Positions 15,606 to 23,118 of a DNA stretch of 64,000 bases are shown piece by piece (the stretch's first letter is position 1; every line of letters begins with the position of its first letter). A program made the translations under genes and the position numbers. This stretch comes from JACCYI01 sp963828075 (GTDB taxonomy: Bacteria > Actinomycetota > Thermoleophilia > Solirubrobacterales > Solirubrobacteraceae): assembly GCA_963828075.1 (NCBI GenBank), contig CAWHDH010000021.1, positions 2,728,001-2,792,000 on the forward strand, in the 5' to 3' direction. A model generated the notes under the pieces. It made no database searches. It was not told where the DNA came from and saw only the letters and a program-made list of their open reading frames with translations.

Positions 15606-17138
15606 ATGGCGATGACTCCGGTGGAGGACTTCGGCGAGCGACGGCACGCCCGCTTCGTCATCGTCGGCACCGGGTTCGCCGGCATCGGGATGGCGATCCG
15701 TCTGCGGCAGCGCGGGATCGACGACGTCCTCCTGCTCGAGCGCGCGGACGACTTCGGGGGCACGTGGCGCGACAACGCCTATCCCGGGTGCGCGTGCGAC
15801 GTGCCGTCGCACCTCTACTCGTTCTCCTTCGCGCAGAACCCGCACTGGACGCGGACGTTCTCGCCGCAGCGGGAGATCTATGCCTACCTGCGCGAGTGCG
15901 CCGATCGCCACGGCCTGCGGCGGCTCACCCGGTTCGGCCACGACGTGCTCGAGGCGGCCTGGGACGCGGACGCCCAGCGGTGGGAGATCGAGACCACCGG
16001 TGGCGCGTACACCGCCGACGTGCTGCTCTCCGGCACCGGCGCACTGTCCGACGCAGCGATCCCGGACGTGCCCGGCCTCGCCGAGTTCACCGGCCGGACG
16101 TTCCATTCGGCGACCTGGGACCACGGCTACGACCTGCGCGGCAAGCGCGTCGCGGTCATCGGGACCGGCGCGTCGGCGATCCAGTTCGTCCCGCAGATCG
16201 CACCGCAGGTCGCCGAGCTGCACCTCTTCCAGCGCACCGCCCCGTGGATCGTGCCGCGCCGCGACCGGCCGATCACGCGGGTCGAGCGGGCGCTCTTCCG
16301 CCGATCTCCTGCGGTGCAGCGCGCGATGCGGGCGGCGATCTACTGGGGCCGCGAGAGCTGGGTCCTCGGCTTCCGCCACCCTTGGATCATGCGCGGCGTC
16401 GAGCGCGCCGCCCGGGTTCATCTCCGCCGCCAGGTCGCCGGTGTGGAACTGCGCGAGAAGCTCACGCCGCGCTACCGGCTCGGCTGCAAGCGCGTCCTGA
16501 TCTCCAACGACTACCTGCCGTCGCTCGACCGGCCGAACGTCGATGTCGTGACCACGCCGATCGACCGGGTGACGGCGACGGGCGTCGTCGACGCCGACGG
16601 CCGCGAGCGGGAGGTGGACGCGATCATCTTCGGGACCGGCTTCCAGATCGCCGACCTGCCGTTCGCCCACCGGCTGCGCGGCGCCGACGGCCGGACGCTG
16701 GCCGAGCACTGGGGTGGCAGCATGCGCGCCCACCACGGGACGATGATCGCCGGGTTCCCGAACTTCTTCTTCCTCCTGGGGCCGAACACCGGGCTCGGCC
16801 ACACCTCGGTCGTCTACATGATCGAGGCGCAGATCGACCGCATCCTGGTCTGCCTGGATCAGATGGAGGCGCGCGGCGCCGCGGAGATCGAGGTCCGCGC
16901 CGAGGCCGAGCACGCGTTCAACGAGCAGGTCCAGCGCCGCATGCAGGGCACCGTCTGGACGAGCGGCGGCTGCGCGAGCTGGTACCTCGACGACACGGGC
17001 CGCAACACGACGCTGTGGCCCGACTTCACGTTCCGCTTCCGCGCCCGCGCTCGCGAGGTCGCGCCGGCCGAGCACGACTTCCGCGGCCCGCGCCCGCTCG
17101 CGCCCGTCGCCGAACCGGTCCTCGGGAGCGCGGCATGA
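15606..17138 (+). CDS. Flavin-dependent monooxygenase, Baeyer-Villiger type
   Basis: A 510-residue class B flavoprotein monooxygenase. FAD site VIVGTGFAGIGMAIRL (GTGFAG at 21-26); then GGTWRDNAYPGCACDVPSHL, typical of BVMOs. The BVMO fingerprint FxGxxxHxxxWD is present as FTGRTFHSATWD from residue 161, followed directly by the NADPH motif VAVIGTGASAIQ. C-terminal LGPNTGLGHTSVVYMIEAQI also matches the EthA/BVMO group. The reaction is NADPH- and O2-dependent insertion of oxygen next to a ketone; the substrate could be a linear, cyclic or steroid-like ketone. ATG 15606 is preferred because it has a GGGCGGCGAG leader; an earlier ATG lies inside the operators. Its stop overlaps the SDR start (ATGA). 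Confidence 0.92.
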   Translation: MAMTPVEDFGERRHARFVIVGTGFAGIGMAIRLRQRGIDDVLLLERADDFGGTWRDNAYPGCACDVPSHLYSFSFAQNPHWTRTFSPQREIYAYLRECADRHGLRRLTRFGHDVLEAAWDADAQRWEIETTGGAYTADVLLSGTGALSDAAIPDVPGLAEFTGRTFHSATWDHGYDLRGKRVAVIGTGASAIQFVPQIAPQVAELHLFQRTAPWIVPRRDRPITRVERALFRRSPAVQRAMRAAIYWGRESWVLGFRHPWIMRGVERAARVHLRRQVAGVELREKLTPRYRLGCKRVLISNDYLPSLDRPNVDVVTTPIDRVTATGVVDADGREREVDAIIFGTGFQIADLPFAHRLRGADGRTLAEHWGGSMRAHHGTMIAGFPNFFFLLGPNTGLGHTSVVYMIEAQIDRILVCLDQMEARGAAEIEVRAEAEHAFNEQVQRRMQGTVWTSGGCASWYLDDTGRNTTLWPDFTFRFRARAREVAPAEHDFRGPRPLAPVAEPVLGSAA

Positions 17139-18007
17139 GCTTCGCGATCGAGGGACGCACCGTCCTGATCACCGGTGCCGCCCGCGGCATCGGCGAGGCG
17201 AGCGCCCGGCGGCTGCACGCACGCGGGGCCAACGTCGCGCTGGTGGGGCTGGAGGAGGAGCGGCTCGAGGCGCTGGCGGCCGACCTCGGCGACCGGGCCG
17301 CGTGGTTCGGCGCCGACGTGACCGACGCCGCGGCGCTCGACCGCGCCGTCGCCGGGACCGTCGAGCGCTTCGGCGGCGTCGACGTCGCCATCGCCAACGC
17401 CGGCATCCACCTCGAGGGCTCGCTGATCACCGCGCCGCCCGAGCGTGTCGAGCGCGTGCTCGAGGTCAACCTGCTCGGCGTCTGGCGCACCGACCGCGCC
17501 GTCCTGCCGCACGTCATGGCGCGGCGCGGCTACCTGCTCAACATCGCCTCGCTCTCCGCGCTGGTCAACGTCCCGCTGATGGGTCCGTACGCCGCGTCGA
17601 AGGCGGGGGTCGAGGCGCTGACCAACGTCCTGCGCGCCGAGGTGGCGCCGTCCGGCGCCCGGGTGGGCTGCGCGTACTTCGGCTTCATCGACACCGACCT
17701 CGTGCGCGACTCGTTCGCGGCGCCGTCGGCCCAGGCGATCATGCAGTCGCTGCCGCCGTTCGTGCGGCGGCCGGCGCGGCTCGATATCGCGGTCGACGCG
17801 ATCGAGCGGGCGATCGAGCGGCGCGCGGCGCGGGTGTGGGCGCCGCGCTTCGTCGGGCCGGCGCTCGCGCTGCGCGGCCTGCTGCAACCGCTGGCCGACC
17901 GCCGCTCGGCCCGCTCGCGCGCGCTGCCTGAGGCGCTCCGGCTCGCCGCCATGACCTCCGAGGTAGGTGCGGAGCCGTCGGACCCGGCGGTACCGTCTCC
18001 GGCATGA
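17135..18007 (+). CDS. Short-chain dehydrogenase/reductase
   Basis: A 290-residue classical SDR. TGAARGIGEASARRL is the NAD(P) site near residues 13-27, DVT at the adenine-ring strand, IANAGIHLEG is the NNAG-equivalent, and the active-site set is SLSALVNVPLMGPYAASKAG with Ser, Tyr and Lys. A 30-residue extension past the normal end of about 260 is basic and Pro-rich. In series with a Baeyer-Villiger-type monooxygenase, oxidation of an alcohol to the ketone substrate (or reduction back) is the natural role. Both its ends overlap neighbours by ATGA, so the three genes form a coupled operon. Confidence 0.92.
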   Translation: MSFAIEGRTVLITGAARGIGEASARRLHARGANVALVGLEEERLEALAADLGDRAAWFGADVTDAAALDRAVAGTVERFGGVDVAIANAGIHLEGSLITAPPERVERVLEVNLLGVWRTDRAVLPHVMARRGYLLNIASLSALVNVPLMGPYAASKAGVEALTNVLRAEVAPSGARVGCAYFGFIDTDLVRDSFAAPSAQAIMQSLPPFVRRPARLDIAVDAIERAIERRAARVWAPRFVGPALALRGLLQPLADRRSARSRALPEALRLAAMTSEVGAEPSDPAVPSPA

Positions 18008-18810
18008 CCACGGTCGCCGCGCCGCCCTCCCGGGTGGGGACCCTCCTGCGCGACTGGCGCCACCGCCGGCGGCTGAGCCAGCTCGACCTCGCGCTCGAGG
18101 CGGGGATCTCGGCGCGCCATCTGAGCTTCGTCGAGACGGGCCGCTCGCGCCCGAGCGCCGACATGGTCCTCCACCTCGCCGAGGAGCTCGACGTCCCGCT
18201 GCGCGATCGCAACGCGCTGCTGCTCGCGGCGGGCTACGCGCCGGTGTACGGGCAGCGCGGGCTCGACGAACCCGAGATGGGGCCGGTGCGCGAGGCGCTC
18301 GACCTCGTCCTGCGCGGGCACGACCCCTACCCGGCGGTGGTCGTCGACCGCCACTGGGGGATGGTCGCCGGCAACGCCGCCGTCGGCCTGCTGATCGAGG
18401 GCGTCGCCCCTGAGCTGCTCGAGCCGCCGGTCAACGTGCTGCGGGCGAGCCTGCACCCCGACGGCATGGCGCCGCGGATCCTCAACCTCGCCGAGTGGCG
18501 CGCCCACCTGCTCGACCGGCTCGGCCGCCAGGCCGTCTCGACCGGCGATCCCGCGCTCGCGGCGCTCTACGACGAGCTGGCCGAGCTCCCCGGCGGCGGC
18601 GCGGCCGGGCCGTACGACCTCGTCGCCGGGGACATCGCCGTCCCGCTGCGCCTGCGCCTCGGGGACGCCGAGCTCTGCTTCATCTCGACGATGACCACCT
18701 TCGGGACCGCGACCGACATCACCGTCGCCGAGCTCTCGATCGAGTCGTTCTTCCCGGCCGACGCCGCCACCGCCGAGGCGGTTCGAGCGCTCGCCGCCGC
18801 ACGCGGCTGA
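18004..18810 (+). CDS. XRE-family regulator with MmyB-like ligand domain
   Basis: A 268-residue protein: an N-terminal HTH_XRE domain (residues ~10-65, RRLSQLDLALEAGISARHLSFVETGRSRPS) and a C-terminal MmyB-like domain (PAS-like pocket) that runs from DPYPAVVVDRHWGMVAGN to FGTATDITVAELSIESFFPAD, as in actinobacterial proteins of this group. Such regulators often sit beside an SDR gene and may bind a fatty or aromatic ligand. Here it overlaps the SDR by 4 bp in the same direction, giving the operon a second regulator besides TetR. A TACCGT box (17991-17996) seven bases before its ATG could also allow separate leaderless expression from within the SDR gene. Confidence 0.9.
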   Translation: MTTVAAPPSRVGTLLRDWRHRRRLSQLDLALEAGISARHLSFVETGRSRPSADMVLHLAEELDVPLRDRNALLLAAGYAPVYGQRGLDEPEMGPVREALDLVLRGHDPYPAVVVDRHWGMVAGNAAVGLLIEGVAPELLEPPVNVLRASLHPDGMAPRILNLAEWRAHLLDRLGRQAVSTGDPALAALYDELAELPGGGAAGPYDLVAGDIAVPLRLRLGDAELCFISTMTTFGTATDITVAELSIESFFPADAATAEAVRALAAARG

Positions 18811-18836
18811 CCCTCCGCGCTGACAGACTCAGCGCG

Positions 18837-19196
18837 ATGGATGACAAGGTCAATCTGCGCGAGAAGCTCGCCCTGCTCGACAGGCCGTTCAGCCCGGGGA
18901 TCGTGGGTGATCTCAACGACTACAAGCTTGCGGTCGTGAAGGCCCACGGCGAGTTCGTGTGGCACAAGCACGACGACACCGACGACTTCTTCCTCGTGCT
19001 CGCCGGGCGGCTGACGATCCAGCTGCGCGATCGGGACATCGAGCTGGGTGAGGGCGAGATGTTCGTCGTGCCGCGCGGGGTCGAGCACTGCCCGCGAGCG
19101 GATGAGGAGGCGCACGTGCTGCTGATCGAACCGCGCGGCACCGCCAACACCGGCGACGCCGGCGGCGAGCTGACGGCCGAGGAAGTCGAGATCTAG
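18837..19196 (+). CDS. Small cupin-domain protein
   Basis: 119 residues forming one cupin barrel with both motifs complete: EFVWHKHDDTDDFFLVLAG (His, His, Glu-replaced by Asp) and MFVVPRGVEHCPRADE with the final His. Proteins of this kind are common single-domain cupins of unknown substrate in actinobacteria. The gene follows the XRE regulator by 26 nt, so it may be read with the operon; a CAGACT box seven bases before its ATG is a weaker leaderless candidate. Confidence 0.85.
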   Translation: MDDKVNLREKLALLDRPFSPGIVGDLNDYKLAVVKAHGEFVWHKHDDTDDFFLVLAGRLTIQLRDRDIELGEGEMFVVPRGVEHCPRADEEAHVLLIEPRGTANTGDAGGELTAEEVEI

Positions 19197-19282
19197 CCCG
19201 TCGCGCTTACCTCGGAGGTCATCGACGTGCCTCCCGGCGGCTGACACCGTCCCGGGCGTCAACCACCGGAAAGGCGCTCCAG

Positions 19283-19699
19283 ATGTCCACCCAACTCACC
19301 GCCGGCCGCACCCTCCCCGCCGGTGCCGCCCTGACCCGCCTCGCGCTGCGCCTCGACGCCGGCGTGACCGGCGCGGTCGGCGGCGGCTACCTCGTGGCCG
19401 CCGGCCCGCTCGACGACCTGCTCGGAATCCCCGCCACGGCGCTGCGCGTCATCGGCGCCGCCTTCCTCGTCTGGGGGCTGGCGGTGTGGCGTGTCGCCGC
19501 CCGCGAGCGGCCCGCCGTCGGGGCCGTGCGCGCGGTCATCGCCCTGAACGTCCTGTGGGTCCTCGAGAGCGCCGCCGCGCTGGCGCTGGGGTTGTGGGAC
19601 ACGACGACCGCCGGCGCGGTCTGGATCGTCCTACAGGCGATCACCGTGGCGCTGTTCGCGGCGCTCCAGGCGGCGGGGCAGCGCGGCACGCGCGACTAA
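19283..19699 (+). CDS. Small four-helix integral membrane protein
   Basis: 138 residues with four hydrophobic helices (about 20-40, 48-70, 80-103, 110-130) joined by short loops with Arg on the likely inside. A GGAAAGG ribosome site lies nine bases upstream of the ATG. The pattern resembles small actinobacterial DoxX-like or SPW-like membrane proteins, but I cannot place it in a family. It ends seven bases before copy B of the 151-bp palindromic element, which may terminate its message. Confidence 0.7.
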   Translation: MSTQLTAGRTLPAGAALTRLALRLDAGVTGAVGGGYLVAAGPLDDLLGIPATALRVIGAAFLVWGLAVWRVAARERPAVGAVRAVIALNVLWVLESAAALALGLWDTTTAGAVWIVLQAITVALFAALQAAGQRGTRD

Positions 19700-19705
19700 G
19701 TACAC

Positions 19706-19856
19706 GTGGCCGCAATTTCGCCACGTTTCTGACGGCGTCTGGACGCGCCTGGCGGCCGCCGCTACCCGCCCACGTAGGAGTAACTATGCAGACGGGCAGC
19801 GGCGACCCCCAGCCACGCCCAGCCACTCGTCAGAACCGGGCCGAACTTGCGGCCAC
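19706..19856. repeat. 151-bp near-palindromic element, copy B
   Basis: Same length as copy A (6657-6807) and about 85% identical, with most differences in the central loop. Two helices keep their pairing by double changes: TTTCTGGCG/CGCCAG in A is TTTCTGACG/CGTCAG here, and CTGACGG/CCGTCAG in A becomes CTGGCGG/CCCCCAG, where the A-T pair turns into G-C. It fills nearly all the space between a membrane-protein gene and the FAD/Rieske gene, ending 37 bp before the latter's ATG. Confidence 0.85.
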
Positions 19857-19893
19857 GCGCACTAAGCCCGCCCCGTCTGGGTACGGGGAATCC

Positions 19894-21399
19894 ATGCCGC
19901 TTCGCGCGACGGACTCCCTCTGGATCGACACTGCCCCGCCGACCGCATACCCGTCCCTGGACCGCGACGTCGACGTCGACGTCGCGGTCATCGGGGGTGG
20001 CATCGCCGGCGTCACCACCGCCCTGCTGTGCAAGCAGGAGGGCCTGACCGTCGCCGTCCTGGAGAAGGGCGTCATCGCGGGCGCCGCGACCGGCCTGAGC
20101 ACCGCCAAGGTCAGCGCGCTGCAGGAGACGGTCCTCCCCCAGGTCCAGCGCGTCAGCGGCCGCGACGCCCTCGCCAGCTACGTCGACGTCAACCTCGCCG
20201 GGATCGAGCAGATGGAGGCTTTCGTGAGCGAGTACGCGATCGACTGTGCCTGGGAGCGCCTGCCCGACTACGTCTACGCCGCCGACGAGAGCCAGATGTC
20301 GACGGTCGAGCAGATCGTCGCGGCCGGCCGCGAGGCGGGCCTCGCGGTGGAGCACGTGACCGAGACGCCGCTGCCGTTCGAGGTCACGGCCGCCGCTCGG
20401 CTGGCCGGGCAGGCGCAGCTGCAGCCGGTCACCTACGTGCGCGCGCTGGCCGAGAAGGTCGACGGCGACGGCTCGCACGTGTTCGAGAGCACGATGGTCA
20501 CCGGCGTCGACGAGGGCGACCCGCGCGTTCGCGTGCACGTCGACGGCGACCACACCGTGACCGCGAAGCACGTCGTCGTCGCGACGCAGTACCCGCTGCT
20601 CGACCGCGGCGTCTTCTTCGCGCGGCTCCAGGCGACGCGCTCCTACGTCCTGGCGGGCCGCGCCCACGGCGAGGTGCCGGAGGGGATGGCGATCTCGGCA
20701 GGCCAGCCGACGCGGTCCGTGCGCCGCTACCGAGACGGCACCACCACGTGGATCCTGATCGGCGGCGAGGGCCACCAGACCGGCTCGACCCAGGCCCAGC
20801 CCGAGCGCTTCGAGCAGCTCGCCGAGTTCGGCCGCGAGCACTTCGGGATCGACGAGTTCCCCTACCGCTGGTCGACGCAGGACGGCATGCCCGTCGACCA
20901 CGTGCCCTACGTCGGGCGCTACCACCCGGGCGCCACGAAGCTGTGGGTCGCCGGCGGATTCCAGAAGTGGGGGATCTCGAACGGCACCGCGGCGGCGATG
21001 ATCCTCACCGACCTGATCGCGGGGCGCGAGAACCCGCACGCCGAGCACTTCGACCCGAATCGGACTCGCGTGCGCGCCGCCCCGAAGCTGGCGCACAGCA
21101 ACCTGCTGGTGGGCATCCACTTCATCGGGGATCGCCTGAAGCCGGCCGAGGCCGGCTCGGTCGACGAGATCCCGGCCGGCGAGGCGCGGATCGTGCGCTC
21201 AGGCGTCGGCAAGATCGGCGTCTACCGCGACGAGGCGGGCGCGCTGCACAGCGTCTCGCTGCGCTGCACGCACCTCGGTTGCCTGTGCAACTGGAACGAC
21301 GCCGAGCGCTCGTGGGATTGCCCCTGCCACGGGTCGCGGTTCGATGTCGACGGCACCGTGCTCGCCGGGCCGGCCGTCAGCCCGCTCGCGCGGAGGTAG
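19894..21399 (+). CDS. FAD-dependent oxidoreductase with C-terminal Rieske domain
   Basis: A 501-residue fusion. The N-terminal DAO-type flavin domain has AVIGGGIAGVTTALL (GGGIAG at 34-39) and the FAD-closing GGFQKWGISNGTAAA near residue 355. The last 90 residues are a Rieske [2Fe-2S] domain with Cys458-Thr-His460 and Cys476-Pro-Cys478-His479 as ligands, plus Cys463/Cys478 as the stabilising disulfide pair. This fused layout is a known family in actinobacteria and other soil bacteria; it probably moves electrons from an amine, amino acid or similar donor through flavin to the Rieske cluster, but the substrate is unknown. ATG 19894 follows GGGGAAT. A GntR regulator with its own operator follows directly. 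Confidence 0.92.
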   Translation: MPLRATDSLWIDTAPPTAYPSLDRDVDVDVAVIGGGIAGVTTALLCKQEGLTVAVLEKGVIAGAATGLSTAKVSALQETVLPQVQRVSGRDALASYVDVNLAGIEQMEAFVSEYAIDCAWERLPDYVYAADESQMSTVEQIVAAGREAGLAVEHVTETPLPFEVTAAARLAGQAQLQPVTYVRALAEKVDGDGSHVFESTMVTGVDEGDPRVRVHVDGDHTVTAKHVVVATQYPLLDRGVFFARLQATRSYVLAGRAHGEVPEGMAISAGQPTRSVRRYRDGTTTWILIGGEGHQTGSTQAQPERFEQLAEFGREHFGIDEFPYRWSTQDGMPVDHVPYVGRYHPGATKLWVAGGFQKWGISNGTAAAMILTDLIAGRENPHAEHFDPNRTRVRAAPKLAHSNLLVGIHFIGDRLKPAEAGSVDEIPAGEARIVRSGVGKIGVYRDEAGALHSVSLRCTHLGCLCNWNDAERSWDCPCHGSRFDVDGTVLAGPAVSPLARR

Positions 21400-21423
21400 T
21401 TGCGCGGCGGAGCGCGGGATCGC

Positions 21424-21441
21424 TAAACTGGTCCAACCAGT
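21424..21441 (+). promoter_or_regulatory. TAAACT -10-like box and FadR/GntR-type operator
   Basis: TAAACT (21424-21429) overlaps a perfect inverted repeat ACTGGTCCAACCAGT (21427-21441), the TGGTnnnACCA layout used by FCD-type GntR regulators. The regulator's GTG start (21440) is inside the right arm, so bound protein would block both polymerase and any leaderless message: likely autoregulation. Confidence 0.7.
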
Positions 21442-22129
21442 GGCGCTCACCGCTCCGGACACCGCGACCCGCTCCGCCCGCATCCACGCCGATCTGCGCG
21501 CGGCGATCCTCAGCGGCCGCTACGCCGCCGGCGACGCGCTCCCCTCCGAGCGCGTGCTCAGCGAGGAGCTCGGGGCCAACCGCCACGCCATCCGCGAGGC
21601 GCTCAAGCGCCTGCAGGAGGCCGGCCTCGTCGCGATCCAGCACGGGGGCGCGACGCGCGTGCTCGACTGGCGGCGCAGCGGCGGGCTCGGGCTGCTGCTG
21701 GCGCTCGCCCAGGAGGGCGACGTCCCGGCCGGGCTCGGCGTCCCGCGGGCGACGATGGAGATGCGCGCCTGCGTGGGCGCCGACGCCGCCCGCCGCTGCG
21801 CCGAGCGCGCCGGCGAGGCAGTGCGCGCCGCGATCCGCGAACGCGCCGCCGCCCTGGCGGCGGAGCCGGCCGCCGAGGCCCGGACCGCCCACTACGACGC
21901 CCTCTGGGAGCAGATCGTCGAGGGTTCGAACAACATCGCCTATCGGCTGGCGCTGACGACGCTCGTCGCCGGCCAGCGAGTGCTCGAGCTCGACGCGTCG
22001 CTCGTCGGCGCCGAGCTGCGCGACGGCGAGGCGATCGAGCGGCTGGCCGGCGCGATCTCCGAACAGGACGCCGACCGCGCCGCCGGCCTCGCGCGCGACC
22101 TCCTCGAGCGCTCGATCCCGGACGCCTGA
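21440..22129 (+). CDS. GntR-family regulator, FCD/FadR subfamily
   Basis: About 229 residues. A winged HTH occupies residues ~10-75 (IHADLRAAILSGRYAAGDALPSERVLSEELG, then NRHAIREALKRLQEAGLV, both diagnostic for GntR). The C-terminal all-helical region (MEMRACVGADAARRCAERAG and onward) fits the FadR-like effector domain, with few metal-site His residues seen. The GTG start lies at the end of a perfect ACTGGT/ACCAGT operator. It follows the FAD/Rieske gene by 41 bp and precedes a hydroxylase-superfamily gene by 9 bp, so it may control either or both. Confidence 0.9.
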   Translation: MALTAPDTATRSARIHADLRAAILSGRYAAGDALPSERVLSEELGANRHAIREALKRLQEAGLVAIQHGGATRVLDWRRSGGLGLLLALAQEGDVPAGLGVPRATMEMRACVGADAARRCAERAGEAVRAAIRERAAALAAEPAAEARTAHYDALWEQIVEGSNNIAYRLALTTLVAGQRVLELDASLVGAELRDGEAIERLAGAISEQDADRAAGLARDLLERSIPDA

Positions 22130-22137
22130 GGCGCGCG

Positions 22138-22974
22138 ATGGCCGAGGTCCTCTACTACGCGATCCCGTTCTTCCTGCTGCTGCTGGTCGTCGAGGCGCTC
22201 TCCTACCGCCACCTCGGAGACGACGACCACGAGCTCGTCGGCTACGAGGCACGCGACACTCGCACGAGCCTGACCATGGGGGTCGGCAACGTCGCGATCA
22301 ACGTGGTCTGGAAGCTCGCGGTGGTGACGATCTACGCGGCGCTCTACGAGCTCACGCCGCTGCGGATCCCGCCGGAGGCCTGGTGGGCGTGGCCGCTGCT
22401 GTTCGTCCTCGACGATCTCGCCTACTACTGGTTCCACCGCGTCTCGCACGAGAGCCGGTTCTTCTGGGCCAGCCACGTCGTCCACCACTCGAGCCGCCAC
22501 TACAACCTCTCCACCGCGCTGCGCCAGACGTGGGTCCCGATGACCTACCTGCCGTTCTGGCTGCCGCTGCTGCTGCTCGGCTTCGCGCCCTGGATGGTGC
22601 TACTCGCCCAGGCGTGGAGTCTCATCTACCAGTTCTGGATCCACACCGAGCGGATCGGGCGCCTGCCGGCGTGGGTGGAGGGGATCTTCAACACCCCGTC
22701 GCACCACCGCGTCCACCACGGCGCCAATCAGCAGTACCTCGACAAGAACTACGGCGGGATCCTCATCGTGTGGGACCGCCTGTTCGGGACCTGGGAGCCG
22801 GAGTCCGAACGAGTCCGGTACGGCCTGACCAAGAACCTCACGACGTTCCGCCCGCTCGACGTCGCTTTCCACGAGTACCGCGCGCTGTGGGCGGACGTGC
22901 GCGCGGAGCGGCGCTGGCGAACCCGCGGCGAGCTGTTGCTGCGCGGCCCGGGCTGGCGGCCGGACGAGCCCTAG
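22138..22974 (+). CDS. Fatty-acid hydroxylase/sterol desaturase superfamily protein
   Basis: A 278-residue membrane protein. It carries the di-iron histidine clusters in order: HRVSH (residues ~101-105), HVVHHSSRHYN (~114-124) and HRVHHG (~196-201), with hydrophobic helices before and between. Family members use O2 and a di-iron centre to hydroxylate or desaturate lipid tails (fatty acids, sterols, carotenoids, alkylglycerols). No signal tells which lipid. It begins 9 bp after the GntR gene (GCGCGATG context) and is probably cotranscribed with it. The C-terminal FGTWEPESERVRYGLTKNL is normal for the bacterial group. Confidence 0.92.
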   Translation: MAEVLYYAIPFFLLLLVVEALSYRHLGDDDHELVGYEARDTRTSLTMGVGNVAINVVWKLAVVTIYAALYELTPLRIPPEAWWAWPLLFVLDDLAYYWFHRVSHESRFFWASHVVHHSSRHYNLSTALRQTWVPMTYLPFWLPLLLLGFAPWMVLLAQAWSLIYQFWIHTERIGRLPAWVEGIFNTPSHHRVHHGANQQYLDKNYGGILIVWDRLFGTWEPESERVRYGLTKNLTTFRPLDVAFHEYRALWADVRAERRWRTRGELLLRGPGWRPDEP

Positions 22975-23118
22975 GCACCTTCGGCGGCCCGTCCGTCGAG
23001 CCGGAGCCCGGATCCTCACGACCTGACGGAAAACTCCGATTCTCAGAGCAGGGCCGACGCCGTGCGGCAACCTCCCGCGTGGCGGCGGGCGATCTGTACG
23101 GTTGGCTTCACATTTGCC

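Noticed and set aside
15528..17075. Extension of the TetR frame upstream into the monooxygenase gene (743 codons)
   Set aside because: The extra part is antisense to the Baeyer-Villiger-type gene and has no protein-like features; TetR proteins are ~200-230 residues and a TACGGT box marks the start at 15527.
23062..23118. Longer N-terminus of the SpoIIE phosphatase from GTG 23062
   Set aside because: Possible, but the added residues (MRQPPAWRRAICTVGFTFA) have no ribosome site and no family support; kept as an alternative only.
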